Positions 16,007 to 24,395 of a stretch of 27,873 nucleotides of DNA are shown in pieces. The DNA is from RGIG4079 sp045637505 (GTDB lineage: Bacteria > Bacteroidota > Bacteroidia > Bacteroidales > Muribaculaceae). The position numbers were made by a program, and so were the translations under genes. The notes beneath the pieces are model-generated. The model ran no database searches and was not told the origin of the DNA. It saw only the letters and a list, made by a program, of their open reading frames with translations. The stretch covers positions 1 through 27,873 of the forward strand of contig JAZTZO010000023.1 in the NCBI GenBank assembly GCA_045637505.1, given 5' to 3'. How positions within the stretch are numbered: the first letter of the stretch is position 1; each line of letters opens with the position of its first letter.

Positions 16007-16885
16007 ATGCCCAATACATTTACAATTCGAAAAATTGCGATGGGTTTGGAAAGTCCTCGCCAAGTAATGGTGTTAAATAGTCTAGACGCCATTGCGCATT
16101 TGAATTTTCCGCTAAAACTTAAAACATTGATATCTATAGTGTGTATTGGGGGAGAGTTGACGGTTTCGGTTGATTTAGTTGAGCACACATTAAGCGCAAG
16201 TTGTATTATGGTAGTGCGCCCTGGTCACACTTTGACTGGCTATCGTGCAAGTAAGGACTTTAATGGGTTCTTGGTGTTGGCTCCTTTGAGCTCAATAAAT
16301 CATTCGTTACCATCTTTCTCTCGATTGTTGTCGTGTTTCTTGTATTTTAGAGATCGTCCTATTATTAGTATCACTCCAAGCGAATTGGCTATTCAACAAC
16401 ATTTGCATGCGGCAATTATAAGTAAACAGGCTCAGCCACATTCTCCATATAAGGACAATGTATTGGAGGCTTTATACCAGTCGGTGTTGTATGAAACATT
16501 AAGTATCTATACTTCACATATGGATAAAGATAATAGCGCCGAGGCAAAGTTGCGCCGTAAAGAAGAGGTATTTTATCGCTTTTTGTTATTGGTAGAAGAG
16601 TCTTTCTCAAAAGAAAGATCGGTAAATTATTATGCCGAAAAATTAAATATAACACCAAAACATTTATCGGCAGTAGCGAAAGAAACAAGTGGGCACACGG
16701 CAGGAGAGTGGATTGATTCATATGTGATTTTAGAAGCCAAAATGTTATTGCAAAATAGTGAAATGTCAATTCAAGAGATTAGCTCTCGCCTAAATTTTGC
16801 TAATCAATCATTTTTTGGTAAGTATTTTAAGCATCACACTGGAGTGTCGCCAAAGGCATTCAGAAGTTCAAATATATCGGATTAA
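16007..16885 (+). CDS. AraC-family transcriptional regulator
   Basis: This 292-aa protein has a cupin-like N-terminal half (about 15-150; for example VCIGGELTVSVDLVEH and VVRPGHTLTGY), expected to bind a ligand. The C-terminal AraC-type double HTH lies at about 200-290: SVNYYAEKLNITPKHLSAV is the first HTH, and MSIQEISSRLNFANQSFFGKYFK with HTGVSPKAFR is the second plus the family signature. It is divergent from the DUF6377 regulator and 4 nt upstream of a secreted-protein gene, so it may control itself and its neighbours. The inducer is not predictable. Confidence 0.93.
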   Translation: MPNTFTIRKIAMGLESPRQVMVLNSLDAIAHLNFPLKLKTLISIVCIGGELTVSVDLVEHTLSASCIMVVRPGHTLTGYRASKDFNGFLVLAPLSSINHSLPSFSRLLSCFLYFRDRPIISITPSELAIQQHLHAAIISKQAQPHSPYKDNVLEALYQSVLYETLSIYTSHMDKDNSAEAKLRRKEEVFYRFLLLVEESFSKERSVNYYAEKLNITPKHLSAVAKETSGHTAGEWIDSYVILEAKMLLQNSEMSIQEISSRLNFANQSFFGKYFKHHTGVSPKAFRSSNISD

Positions 16886-16889
16886 TACC

Positions 16890-17675
16890 ATGATTAGAGG
16901 ATTTTTGTCATTATTATGTGCGTTGTTTGTTGTAGGAGTGCTAGGTGCACAAACTTATACGCTTGAATATTTAACAAAAGAAGGCACTCGCATAGGGCGT
17001 CAATTTAGAAATGCTACGAAGGCAAATGATGTTGAAGCACAAAATGCAGCATTGGTTGAAATAGATGAGTTATTGGCGACATTAAAAACTCAAGAGCAAG
17101 TTGATGCTCTTACTAATGCGTTTAATAATACAAATGTTGAGATTACAACGCCCCAACAAGATGTTATTGCTTATGTGCGTGCGTTAGGCAATGCAAAAAT
17201 AGCTCTCGATGAAATAGGGATAGAGGATGCTCAAGATATTATTGATAAGGTTAAGTCGTTGTATTTGGAGCGTGATGCCGATCAATATATGATGTTTAAG
17301 AAATATTTAGATGTAGCAAAGCGTAGTCTAGAAATAGGAATTCTTGCACGAAATGCATTTGGTGATGAGGTTGTTATAAATAGCGTTGCCGAACAGTTAT
17401 TGGCGCTTAAAAGAGAGTTTGCTACTGATAGTGTGTCATTAAAAATTATTGATGACATCTATTATTATGTTTCGGCTGTGATTACAAATGTAGAGTATGA
17501 CGCACAAATGTGTGCCGAGAAAATGATTGAGGCTCGCAAAAATGGCTCAAAAGAAAATCAAGAAAAAGTTTCAACTGAAGTAATATATTTATATCAGCGA
17601 TATTCAATTGAAAAAGGTGAAATTGAAGCTAAAAAATTTCAAAATCTTGTCAATGAAATCATAGAAAATAATTAG
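16890..17675 (+). CDS. Secreted helical protein of unknown function
   Basis: The start at 16890, 4 nt after the AraC stop, gives a clear signal peptide (MIRGFLSLLCALFVVGVLGA, cleavage after A20). The in-frame upstream start at 16797 would bury it behind 31 residues inside the AraC gene. The mature part of about 240 aa is predominantly helical and acidic, with no cysteine-rich or catalytic pattern that I recognise and no lipobox. A periplasmic or exported product is expected. Co-transcription with the AraC gene suggests it is part of the regulated response. A terminator follows. Confidence 0.8.
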   Translation: MIRGFLSLLCALFVVGVLGAQTYTLEYLTKEGTRIGRQFRNATKANDVEAQNAALVEIDELLATLKTQEQVDALTNAFNNTNVEITTPQQDVIAYVRALGNAKIALDEIGIEDAQDIIDKVKSLYLERDADQYMMFKKYLDVAKRSLEIGILARNAFGDEVVINSVAEQLLALKREFATDSVSLKIIDDIYYYVSAVITNVEYDAQMCAEKMIEARKNGSKENQEKVSTEVIYLYQRYSIEKGEIEAKKFQNLVNEIIENN

Positions 17676-17701
17676 TAAAACAAATATTATTAGTAAATAA
17701 T

Positions 17702-17726
17702 AAAAGGGGAGTTTAACTCCCCTTTT
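17702..17726. terminator. Bidirectional terminator
   Basis: AAAAGGGGAGTT (17702-17713) and AACTCCCCTTTT (17715-17726) form a perfect inverted repeat between convergent genes (stops at 17675 and 17730). T-runs are available on both strands. Confidence 0.9.
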
Positions 17727-17729
17727 AGG

Positions 17730-18905
17730 TTATAGATATCCTTCTTCTTTTAGTATTTTATCGATTGCTATAGCGAGTGACCATCGGTCGTTATCGTTGC
17801 GATTTTCAAGGATTATAATTGTAATCCCTTTCTCGGGATATTTAGCGAGGTAGGCTTGGAAGCCTCCATTGTCGCCGGTGTGATATACTTTTGTAGGGTA
17901 ACCAGGTGTTTTGTCAATAAACCAACCGAGACCATAAAAAGTGTTTTCGCGATTTTGATAACTACTCCATTGGCTTCCAGTAACTTCAATGTGAGGTTTA
18001 TATGCGATTTTTAGCATGGACTCTGATATTATCTTATTTTCGCGTAGCCCTTTCTCCCATTTAGCCAAGTCATGTAAGGTTGAATATATTCCACCATCGG
18101 GGCGAGTTGCAAAAAATGTTTCTTCGCCATAGTCATATTCTTGCCAAGTTACTGACTGTGTATTGGTGAAACCAGTAGGGAGGCCATTGGAGTCTTTGTC
18201 GGTTGAAGATTTTGAATTGGATAATATGTTAATATATGCATGAGCTGTATGAGGAATTGTTTCATCGGGATTGAAATATGTAGTTGAGTTCATTCCTAAA
18301 GGCTCAAAAATGTGTTGTTTTTGGTAGTCAATAAATTTTAATCCTTCGCATTGCTCAATTATTTGGGCAATTAGCAAAAAAGTGGGATTTTTGTAGTCAT
18401 AAAAACTGCCTGGAGTGAATTGTAGTTGATTTACTGTAGGGAAATAACTCATAGAGACATTGTCGTCGGCAAAAACACAAGCATTGCGGTTGCTACGATT
18501 GCGACTATCGGGCAACCCCGACGTGTGGCTCATAAGATGCCATAACTGAATATCATTCCAAAATGTCGCTTTGTAGGCGGGGAAATATGGCGCAATGGAC
18601 ATATCAAGAGATATTTTGCCCTGTTCAATAAGTCGAAGTGCTCCCACAACTGTAAACTGCTTTGAAACCGATGCGATGTTGAAACGAGTTTGTGCTGTTA
18701 TTGGTTCTTTTGTTGTTAGGTCGGCAAGCCCATAATATTCTTCCATAATAATAGAATCTCCTTTGAGAATCATAATGCCTGCTCCAGGAGTATTGTTTTC
18801 ATATCGAGACCTCATTATTTGGTCAACGCGATTGCTCACCGATGTTGCATTCATGGAAGAGATTATGAGAAGAAATGTTATGTAGAGAAAGATTTTTTTT
18901 GTCAT
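17730..18905 (-). CDS. Serine hydrolase, beta-lactamase/class C PBP-like family
   Basis: This 391-aa protein has a signal peptide (about 1-20, MTKKIFLYITFLLIISSMNA). The serine beta-lactamase-like fold is shown by the SVSK motif (S79 nucleophile, K82), the Y-x-N motif YKN (171-173), and HTG at 342-344 in place of KTG. Such proteins act as D-amino-acid or peptide hydrolases or esterases in the envelope; few are true beta-lactamases, so no resistance role is claimed. It lies 16 nt downstream of mutL and is probably transcribed with it, without an obvious functional link. Confidence 0.92.
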   Translation of the reverse strand: MTKKIFLYITFLLIISSMNATSVSNRVDQIMRSRYENNTPGAGIMILKGDSIIMEEYYGLADLTTKEPITAQTRFNIASVSKQFTVVGALRLIEQGKISLDMSIAPYFPAYKATFWNDIQLWHLMSHTSGLPDSRNRSNRNACVFADDNVSMSYFPTVNQLQFTPGSFYDYKNPTFLLIAQIIEQCEGLKFIDYQKQHIFEPLGMNSTTYFNPDETIPHTAHAYINILSNSKSSTDKDSNGLPTGFTNTQSVTWQEYDYGEETFFATRPDGGIYSTLHDLAKWEKGLRENKIISESMLKIAYKPHIEVTGSQWSSYQNRENTFYGLGWFIDKTPGYPTKVYHTGDNGGFQAYLAKYPEKGITIIILENRNDNDRWSLAIAIDKILKEEGYL

Positions 18906-18921
18906 GATATGTGATTAGTTA

Positions 18922-20805
18922 TTAAAATAGCTTAGAGATATCACCGATAGGTATTGATGCAATAATCGTTTTGCCATCGGGGGTGTGGTTAGGAGTGGTT
19001 AATTTAAATAAATCGCTTATGAGTTGTTCTATCTCAGCCGTAGATAATGATTGTCCTGGCTTAATAGCAGATGAGCGAGCCATTGAAAGAGCGATTTTGC
19101 TCAATAATTCAGTTTCAAGGTTTTCACCACTAGATTCAATGGTGTCGATCATTTTTGACACTAATTCGCTTGGATTGGTGTCGTTTATAGCCGATGGAAT
19201 GCCGTTAATACTCCAAGAATTGTCCCCAAGATAAGCAATGTCAAACCCGAGTCCCGAAAGTTGGTCGTTGATGCTCTCGAGAGTAATTGTTTGAGTAGTT
19301 GTGAGTTGTAATATATCGGGGAAGATTAAACGTTGTGTAGTTAAGTTCCCGTTTGAGGCAAGAGTTATATAGCGCTCATACAAAACCCTTATATGAGCAC
19401 GATGTTGGTCTATAATTGTTATTGAGTCGTGATTAGGTGTGATAATATATCTGTTTTTTAATTGTATTGCGCTGACATTGGCTTCAAAGTCAGACTTTAA
19501 ATCATAAGAGAATACATCAAAAAACTTATCGTTGTTGTTGATGGAACTTTTTTGAAGATTGATAGGCTCTTGTTCTGATTTATCGTTGAATTGACGATAT
19601 AGTTTCTCCCAATCTTGTGTTGAAGTAGAGAACTCGCGTTGCCATGAGCCATTTACTCTTGACGCAATTCGAGGTTGGCTTGCGCTTGAGGGAGTTGTGT
19701 CATCAAAAGGATTGTATGATGAATCAAGTTCAATGTCGTGAGTTGCGTTTACATTGGGCTTAAAAGCGGGTATCTCGGGGATATCGTCGGTGTCAAAATC
19801 GATAGCTGGCACAGCATTGTATTTACCGAGTGATTCCTTTATTGCAGCCGATAAAATTTGCCAAATTGGTTGTTCATTCTCAAATTTTATCTCATTTTTT
19901 GTGGGATGGATATTAACATCAATGGTGTCGGGGCTGACAATGAAGTTGATGAAATAATTGGGCTGCATATCTGATGCTATGAGTTGGTCATAGCATTGAA
20001 TTACAGCTTTATGGAAATAGGGATGTCGCATATTTCGTCCGTTTACGAAAAAGTATTGTAGAGCACCCCTGCGACGAGCATTTTCGGGAAGACTAATAAA
20101 GCCATTTATTTTAACTAAAGCAGTTTCTGTTTCGATAGGAATGAGCTGATGGTCAAGAGCCTTTCCGAATAGTGCGACAATCCGTTGTTTTAGAGTCCCG
20201 GGAAGTAATTGATAGAGCGTGTTGTCGTTATGAATAAGAGTAAACTCGGTATCGAGATTGACAAGTGCAAGTCGCTCAAATTCGTGTACGATATTGCTTA
20301 ATTCAACCGAATCTTTTTTTAAGAATTTTCGACGCGCAGGAACATTAAAGAATAGATTTTTAACCATCATATTAGTTCCTGGACTACAAGCTTCGGGTTG
20401 TTGGCTTTCGACTTTTGACCCATTTATGATTATTCTTGTGCCAATGGTGTCGTCCTTGCGCATCGTGCGTAGATCAACTTGTGCGATAGCAGCAATAGAA
20501 GCGAGAGCCTCTCCTCTAAACCCCATAGTGTGTAGAGCAAATAGGTCGGCAGCTTCTTTTATTTTTGATGTTGCATGGCGTTCAAAAGCCAATCGTGCAT
20601 CGGTGGTTGACATGCCACTGCCATTATCTATTACTTGTATTAGTGTGCGACCAGCATCTTTAAGTATTATTTTTATATTGTTGGCTCCAGCATCAATAGC
20701 ATTCTCAACCAATTCCTTTATAACCGATGCAGGTCGTTGTATAACCTCACCGGCAGCAATTTGGTTTGCAACTGAATCGGGTAGTAGTTTTATTATATCG
20801 CTCAT
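18922..20805 (-). CDS. mutL: DNA mismatch repair protein MutL
   Basis: MutL couples mismatch recognition by MutS to strand removal. The 627-aa protein has the GHKL ATPase motifs: ELVENAIDAGA, DNGSGM, HATSKI and GFRGEALASI in the first 110 residues, followed by the IHPTKNEIKF region. A poorly conserved linker (about 340-440) leads to a dimerisation domain. There the endonuclease motif normally DQHA(x)2E(x)4E reads DQHRAHIRVLYE (from D466): Ala and the first Glu are replaced. The tail also lacks the usual metal-site cysteines (SMARSSAIKPG and NHTPDGKT). This MutL therefore probably does not nick DNA itself. A -7 box precedes the gene by 29 nt. Confidence 0.96.
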   Translation of the reverse strand: MSDIIKLLPDSVANQIAAGEVIQRPASVIKELVENAIDAGANNIKIILKDAGRTLIQVIDNGSGMSTTDARLAFERHATSKIKEAADLFALHTMGFRGEALASIAAIAQVDLRTMRKDDTIGTRIIINGSKVESQQPEACSPGTNMMVKNLFFNVPARRKFLKKDSVELSNIVHEFERLALVNLDTEFTLIHNDNTLYQLLPGTLKQRIVALFGKALDHQLIPIETETALVKINGFISLPENARRRGALQYFFVNGRNMRHPYFHKAVIQCYDQLIASDMQPNYFINFIVSPDTIDVNIHPTKNEIKFENEQPIWQILSAAIKESLGKYNAVPAIDFDTDDIPEIPAFKPNVNATHDIELDSSYNPFDDTTPSSASQPRIASRVNGSWQREFSTSTQDWEKLYRQFNDKSEQEPINLQKSSINNNDKFFDVFSYDLKSDFEANVSAIQLKNRYIITPNHDSITIIDQHRAHIRVLYERYITLASNGNLTTQRLIFPDILQLTTTQTITLESINDQLSGLGFDIAYLGDNSWSINGIPSAINDTNPSELVSKMIDTIESSGENLETELLSKIALSMARSSAIKPGQSLSTAEIEQLISDLFKLTTPNHTPDGKTIIASIPIGDISKLF

Positions 20806-20834
20806 TTTTTTTTGTCTCGTTTGTTATTGGTTAA

Positions 20835-20842
20835 CAAAGTTA
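20835..20842 (-). promoter_or_regulatory. mutL promoter, -7 box TAACTTTG
   Basis: Minus-strand TAACTTTG lies 29 nt before the mutL ATG at 20805. No TTTG -33 is obvious upstream. It should drive mutL and the serine hydrolase gene. Confidence 0.6.
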
Positions 20843-20879
20843 CAATAAAATCTATAATTGTAGATTATTTATATTGAGT

Positions 20880-21764
20880 TTATTGTTTGTGATTGGGAAG
20901 AGGCATTTCCAACCACACTTTTGCTTCTTGTTTTGGTACACCTAACTCTATCGCTTTCTTTATATCGCTTTCGGCATCAGAATTACGATAATAAATTCGG
21001 TTAAGAAAGGCCTTTAATAAATAAAATTTACCATTGGTAGGGTAAAGTTTTAACGCGTCATTTATATCGGCTGAGGCTTCAGATAATTGATCGTCAAAAA
21101 GCAGACAAATTATTTTGTCGTAATAGTAATCGGCACTATTGTTTAGTGCAATGAGTTTTGTGAAATAAGGGATTGCTTTATTGAACTCTTGTGTGTAAAA
21201 ATAATAGGTTGATAGTGCATCAAATGTTAGTAAATCATTAGGCGCTGTATGCTCAAGATAGTTGAAGTCGTGTAGTGCCGTGCTTATGTCGGTTTTAGAG
21301 AGCGCAATCATGCCATGCATATACCATGCGTCAATATTAGTAGAGTCGAGTTCAATGATTTTAGCATAATCAAGATATGCATCATCAATGTTACCCATAG
21401 CTTTGTTTATACGAGCTCGATTGTTTAAGACTGTTATCGATTTAGGAGCAATAACATAAGCATCGTTAATAGTGGCAAGAGCAATGGAATCATTACCTTG
21501 TTGAAAGCGTATCATTGCTAAATTGGATAGTAATAAAGTGTTGGCAGGATTGCTCGGTTGGCTTCGAATAGCACTTAAAATTAATGTTTCAGCTCCAACC
21601 CAATCTTGTTGAGCAATTGCAGTATCGGCTTTGCCTATGAGGTTGAGGTAAATAGAGTCGGCTGCCGTAAAATCGTTGTTGGTGTTGAGGTTATTGGCTA
21701 CGACGCTAAAATTACATATGTTAATAATGAAACTTATGATAAAAAAATGAAGTGAAAATCTCAT
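20880..21764 (-). CDS. Secreted TPR-repeat protein
   Basis: From the start at 21764 the product is 294 aa, with an N-terminal signal sequence (MRFSLHFFIISFIINICNFS). The mature part is a run of about seven TPR helical pairs (for example DAWYMHGMIALSKTD and KAIPYFTKLIALN). The in-frame start at 21818 adds 18 residues before the signal peptide and is less likely. TPR proteins of this type scaffold envelope complexes in Bacteroidota; partner and role are unknown. It diverges from the HU/SPOR gene. Confidence 0.85.
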   Translation of the reverse strand: MRFSLHFFIISFIINICNFSVVANNLNTNNDFTAADSIYLNLIGKADTAIAQQDWVGAETLILSAIRSQPSNPANTLLLSNLAMIRFQQGNDSIALATINDAYVIAPKSITVLNNRARINKAMGNIDDAYLDYAKIIELDSTNIDAWYMHGMIALSKTDISTALHDFNYLEHTAPNDLLTFDALSTYYFYTQEFNKAIPYFTKLIALNNSADYYYDKIICLLFDDQLSEASADINDALKLYPTNGKFYLLKAFLNRIYYRNSDAESDIKKAIELGVPKQEAKVWLEMPLPNHKQ

Positions 21765-21815
21765 AATATGTATTGACAAAATTATTACAAAAAATGATTC
21801 ATTATGATTGGCCAA

Positions 21816-21823
21816 CAAAGATA
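21816..21823 (-). promoter_or_regulatory. Candidate TPR gene promoter, -7 box TATCTTTG
   Basis: Minus-strand TATCTTTG is a good -7 box 51 nt before the ATG at 21764. A second match, TAATTTTG at 21777-21784, lies only 12 nt before the ATG and is an alternative. Which is used cannot be decided from sequence. Confidence 0.5.
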
Positions 21824-21873
21824 ATCAAATGCGAGCCATTTTATCAACAAATTAAGAATTTGTTTGCATTTTT

Positions 21874-21905
21874 TTTGAATAGTTGGAATATCTTGAGTAT
21901 ATTTG
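21874..21905 (+). promoter_or_regulatory. HU/SPOR operon promoter: TTTG-N20-TATATTTG, near-leaderless
   Basis: TTTG at 21874-21877 and TATATTTG at 21898-21905 are separated by 20 bp, matching both Bacteroides promoter elements and spacing. The -7 box ends 5 nt before the ATG at 21911. It also rules out the upstream in-frame start at 21773. Confidence 0.75.
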
Positions 21906-21910
21906 CACTG

Positions 21911-23032
21911 ATGAATACTATTTGCCAACATATTGAATTTTTGGTAAGGAATCACGATTGTGTAATTGTGCCAGGGTGGGGTGCATTTATTGCAAATTTC
22001 CAACCTGCGCATTTTGATAAATTCAATCGATTGATGCCTCCATCGCGCACATTGTCGTTTAATTCGTCATTGGTTCACGATGATGGATTATTGGCAAGTT
22101 CTATTGTGAGAAGGGGCAAGATTTCATATGATAAGGCTTTAAATATTATCGCAGAAGATGTTAATGCATTGCGCCATCAATTAACTGCACAGCGTGAAAT
22201 TGTTTTGGGGCATATTGGTATGTTTACCTATAATGCAGAGGGTACAATGTTGTTTGAACCTTATGATAAATCTGCGGCAATCTCATCACTCTATGGACTT
22301 CCTGCTGTCAATGTGGTTTCATTGCGCTCACAAGTGTGCAATGAAGAAAATGAGTCAGATAAAAAGAATGGTGACACAATTTATGTTCCTATTCGTCGCA
22401 GTTGGACTCGAATAGCAGCATCCATAGCAGTTATTTTAGGATTAGGATTCACTCTTTCTACTCCTATTATAAACGATCAAGCTCATCAAGCTTCTATTAT
22501 TACAGCACCAGTCAAACCTCAGATTAAATTGATTGAGCCTGCTCCCGAAGCAAATTTGGTGCTTAATGTCTCAAATATAGATTCAACTCAAGCTAAGGCA
22601 GTTGTTGATACTGTGTATAGAAAACAATATCAGGCTGTTATGGCTTATTATAAGCAACGAGAAGAACAACGTAAGGCTCGTCGTGAAGAGATGATGCGTC
22701 AAATAGAAGAACAACGCCAAGCAATTGCTACACAAGCAACTCCTAAAAGTGTTGAAACTCAATCATCTCAACCTATTCAACCTGTTGCAAATGCTACTTT
22801 GCGATTTAATCCCAACGATGCGTATTGTTTAATTGTAGCATCGTTGCCAACAAGGGCTTTAGCAGAGCAATATATATCACAAGCTGGTAAAGGCCAATTT
22901 GGAATATTGGAACAGGAAGGGCGTTATCGTGTATATGCCGCTACCGGAGAGACCTCAAGCGAAACATATAATATGGCGCGTAATAGTGGACTAATGAAGC
23001 GCTATAAAGGGGCTTGGGTGTGCCGAAAATAG
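21911..23032 (+). CDS. HU-CCDC81 and SPOR domain-containing envelope protein
   Basis: From the chosen start the protein is 373 aa. Residues 1-130 resemble the two HU-CCDC81 bacterial domains (VRNHDCVIVPGWGAFIANF at the start and IVLGHIGMFTYNAEGTMLFEP near the end). A membrane helix follows at about 170-190 (IAASIAVILGLGF). Then comes a charged coiled-coil (REEQRKARREEMMRQ), and a C-terminal SPOR domain of about 70 aa (YCLIVASLPTRALAEQYI to YKGAWVCRK). SPOR domains bind denuded peptidoglycan glycans at division sites; the HU-like part would face the cytoplasm. It is typical of Bacteroidales and heads a five-gene operon. Confidence 0.9.
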   Translation: MNTICQHIEFLVRNHDCVIVPGWGAFIANFQPAHFDKFNRLMPPSRTLSFNSSLVHDDGLLASSIVRRGKISYDKALNIIAEDVNALRHQLTAQREIVLGHIGMFTYNAEGTMLFEPYDKSAAISSLYGLPAVNVVSLRSQVCNEENESDKKNGDTIYVPIRRSWTRIAASIAVILGLGFTLSTPIINDQAHQASIITAPVKPQIKLIEPAPEANLVLNVSNIDSTQAKAVVDTVYRKQYQAVMAYYKQREEQRKARREEMMRQIEEQRQAIATQATPKSVETQSSQPIQPVANATLRFNPNDAYCLIVASLPTRALAEQYISQAGKGQFGILEQEGRYRVYAATGETSSETYNMARNSGLMKRYKGAWVCRK

Positions 23033-23075
23033 AATATTGCGAGTTCTTAAAAATTAAACTTAAAATTTTTTAGAT

Positions 23076-23615
23076 ATGGAAAATCTACATCAATTGCTTG
23101 TCAATCGACGTAGTATTCGTCGTTATACCTCTGAAGCTATCGATCCAGAGGCTGTGAGATTGATATTAGAAGCTGCACTACTTGCGCCTACATCAAAAAG
23201 TAGCCGTCCTTGGCAGTTTGTTGTAGTTGAAGATAAAGAAACATTGCAACGATTGAGTGAGTGCAAACCTGCTGGAGCTGGACCTATTGCGAAGGCTTCG
23301 TTGGCGATTGTTGTTGCTGCCGACCCAACTTTGTCAGACCCTTGGGTTGAAGATGCATCAATCGCTGCCGCGTTCATGCAATTGCAAGCCGAAGATTTAG
23401 GCTTGGGCTCATGTTGGATACAAGTAAGAGGTCGATTTGCGGCCGACGGAACTCCATCAGAGGAACATGTGCAAAGTGTGTTGGGCATGCCTGATACACT
23501 TCCTGTTGTGTGCATAATAACTTTAGGGCACAAAGATGAAGAACGTAAGCCTGTTGATACATCAAAACTCTTGTGGGAGAAGGTTCATATAGGCATGTGG
23601 AAAGATGTAGAATAG
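23076..23615 (+). CDS. Nitroreductase family protein (FMN, NAD(P)H-dependent)
   Basis: This 179-aa protein is a short nitroreductase. The N-terminal FMN-phosphate motif is NRRSIRRYT, followed by PTSKSSRPWQFVVV and the family helix AAAFMQLQAEDLGLGSCWIQV. The C-terminus has the VCIITLGHKDE strand. Members reduce nitro compounds, quinones or flavins; the natural substrate is not predictable. It starts 43 nt after the HU/SPOR gene and 12 nt before the DUF2520 gene. No separate -7 box is seen, so it is likely within the operon. Confidence 0.93.
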   Translation: MENLHQLLVNRRSIRRYTSEAIDPEAVRLILEAALLAPTSKSSRPWQFVVVEDKETLQRLSECKPAGAGPIAKASLAIVVAADPTLSDPWVEDASIAAAFMQLQAEDLGLGSCWIQVRGRFAADGTPSEEHVQSVLGMPDTLPVVCIITLGHKDEERKPVDTSKLLWEKVHIGMWKDVE

Positions 23616-23627
23616 ATTAAGGTTGAT

Positions 23628-24395
23628 ATGCGCGTAGTAATAATTGGGGCAGGAAATGTTGCGACTCACTTGGCTATCGCTTTAGATAGAGTGTGTGATG
23701 TTGTTCAAATTTATAGCTATCATATTGATAATGCTAAGGCTCTTGCCCAATTATTGAAAAATGCTGAAGCTATTGATAATGTATCTCAACTATTGTCAAA
23801 CGCTGATTTATATATAATCTCAGTTAAAGATGATGCTATATCAAATTTTGTAAATGGCGTTGAGTTTTCAACGGGACTATGGGTTCACACTTCAGGCAGT
23901 GTGTCGTTAGATGTTCTAAAACAAAAATTTGATAAATGTGGAGTTTTCTATCCATTGCAGACATTTTCAAAAGGAGTTGAGGTTAATATAAGTAATATCC
24001 CATTTTTTATTGAGGGAAGTACCCCTATAGTATGTGAAGAAATCAAAAGTGTGGCATCTTTGTTGAGTAGTAAGGTCTGTGAAGCAGATAGCAATCAACG
24101 CAAGACAATTCATGTGGCGGCTGTTTTTGGCTGCAATTTTGTTAATCACTTGTGGATGCATGCCGATGAAATTTTGAAACAGTCGGGTTTTGACTTTGAA
24201 ATTTTGCGCCCACTGATAAAAGCTACTTTGTCAAAGACTGAAAAGATTTCGCCATATGATGGGCAAACTGGACCAGCGCGTAGGGGGGATGAGAAAACGA
24301 TGTTGGCACATGAGCAAATTCTCGAAGAGAATAAATTGAATATATATAGGCTTTTGTCGGAAAGTATAATGAGCAGTTATAGTGATAAGAAATGA
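23628..24395 (+). CDS. Rossmann-fold DUF2520 oxidoreductase-like protein
   Basis: This 255-aa protein starts with an NAD(P)-binding Rossmann motif (VVIIGAGNVATHLA) and has the DUF2520 C-terminal helical domain (IHVAAVFGCNFVNHLW, PLIKATLSK, and GQTGPARRGD). The fold is related to ketopantoate/F420-dependent NADP reductases. Its substrate is unknown. It overlaps the next gene by 4 bp (ATGA at 24392-24395), and the order DUF2520 - KdsC-like - Maf is conserved in Bacteroidota as I recall it. Confidence 0.88.
   Translation: MRVVIIGAGNVATHLAIALDRVCDVVQIYSYHIDNAKALAQLLKNAEAIDNVSQLLSNADLYIISVKDDAISNFVNGVEFSTGLWVHTSGSVSLDVLKQKFDKCGVFYPLQTFSKGVEVNISNIPFFIEGSTPIVCEEIKSVASLLSSKVCEADSNQRKTIHVAAVFGCNFVNHLWMHADEILKQSGFDFEILRPLIKATLSKTEKISPYDGQTGPARRGDEKTMLAHEQILEENKLNIYRLLSESIMSSYSDKK

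Noticed and set aside
16797..16889. In-frame upstream extension of the secreted-protein gene
   Set aside because: It lies almost entirely inside the AraC gene and would place 31 residues before a clear signal peptide.
17730..18905. Calling the serine hydrolase an antibiotic-resistance beta-lactamase
   Set aside because: SxxK, YxN and HTG motifs are shared by many esterases and peptidases; nothing in the sequence points specifically to antibiotic hydrolysis.
20258..20848. Long open frame (196 codons) on the plus strand opposite mutL
   Set aside because: It is antisense to strongly conserved MutL motifs and has no family pattern or own promoter; its composition reflects the complementary strand of mutL.
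21773..21910. In-frame upstream extension of the HU/SPOR gene, overlapping the divergent TPR gene extension
   Set aside because: It crosses a complete TTTG-N20-TATATTTG promoter and would precede the conserved HU-CCDC81 start; both extended frames overlap each other in the intergenic region.
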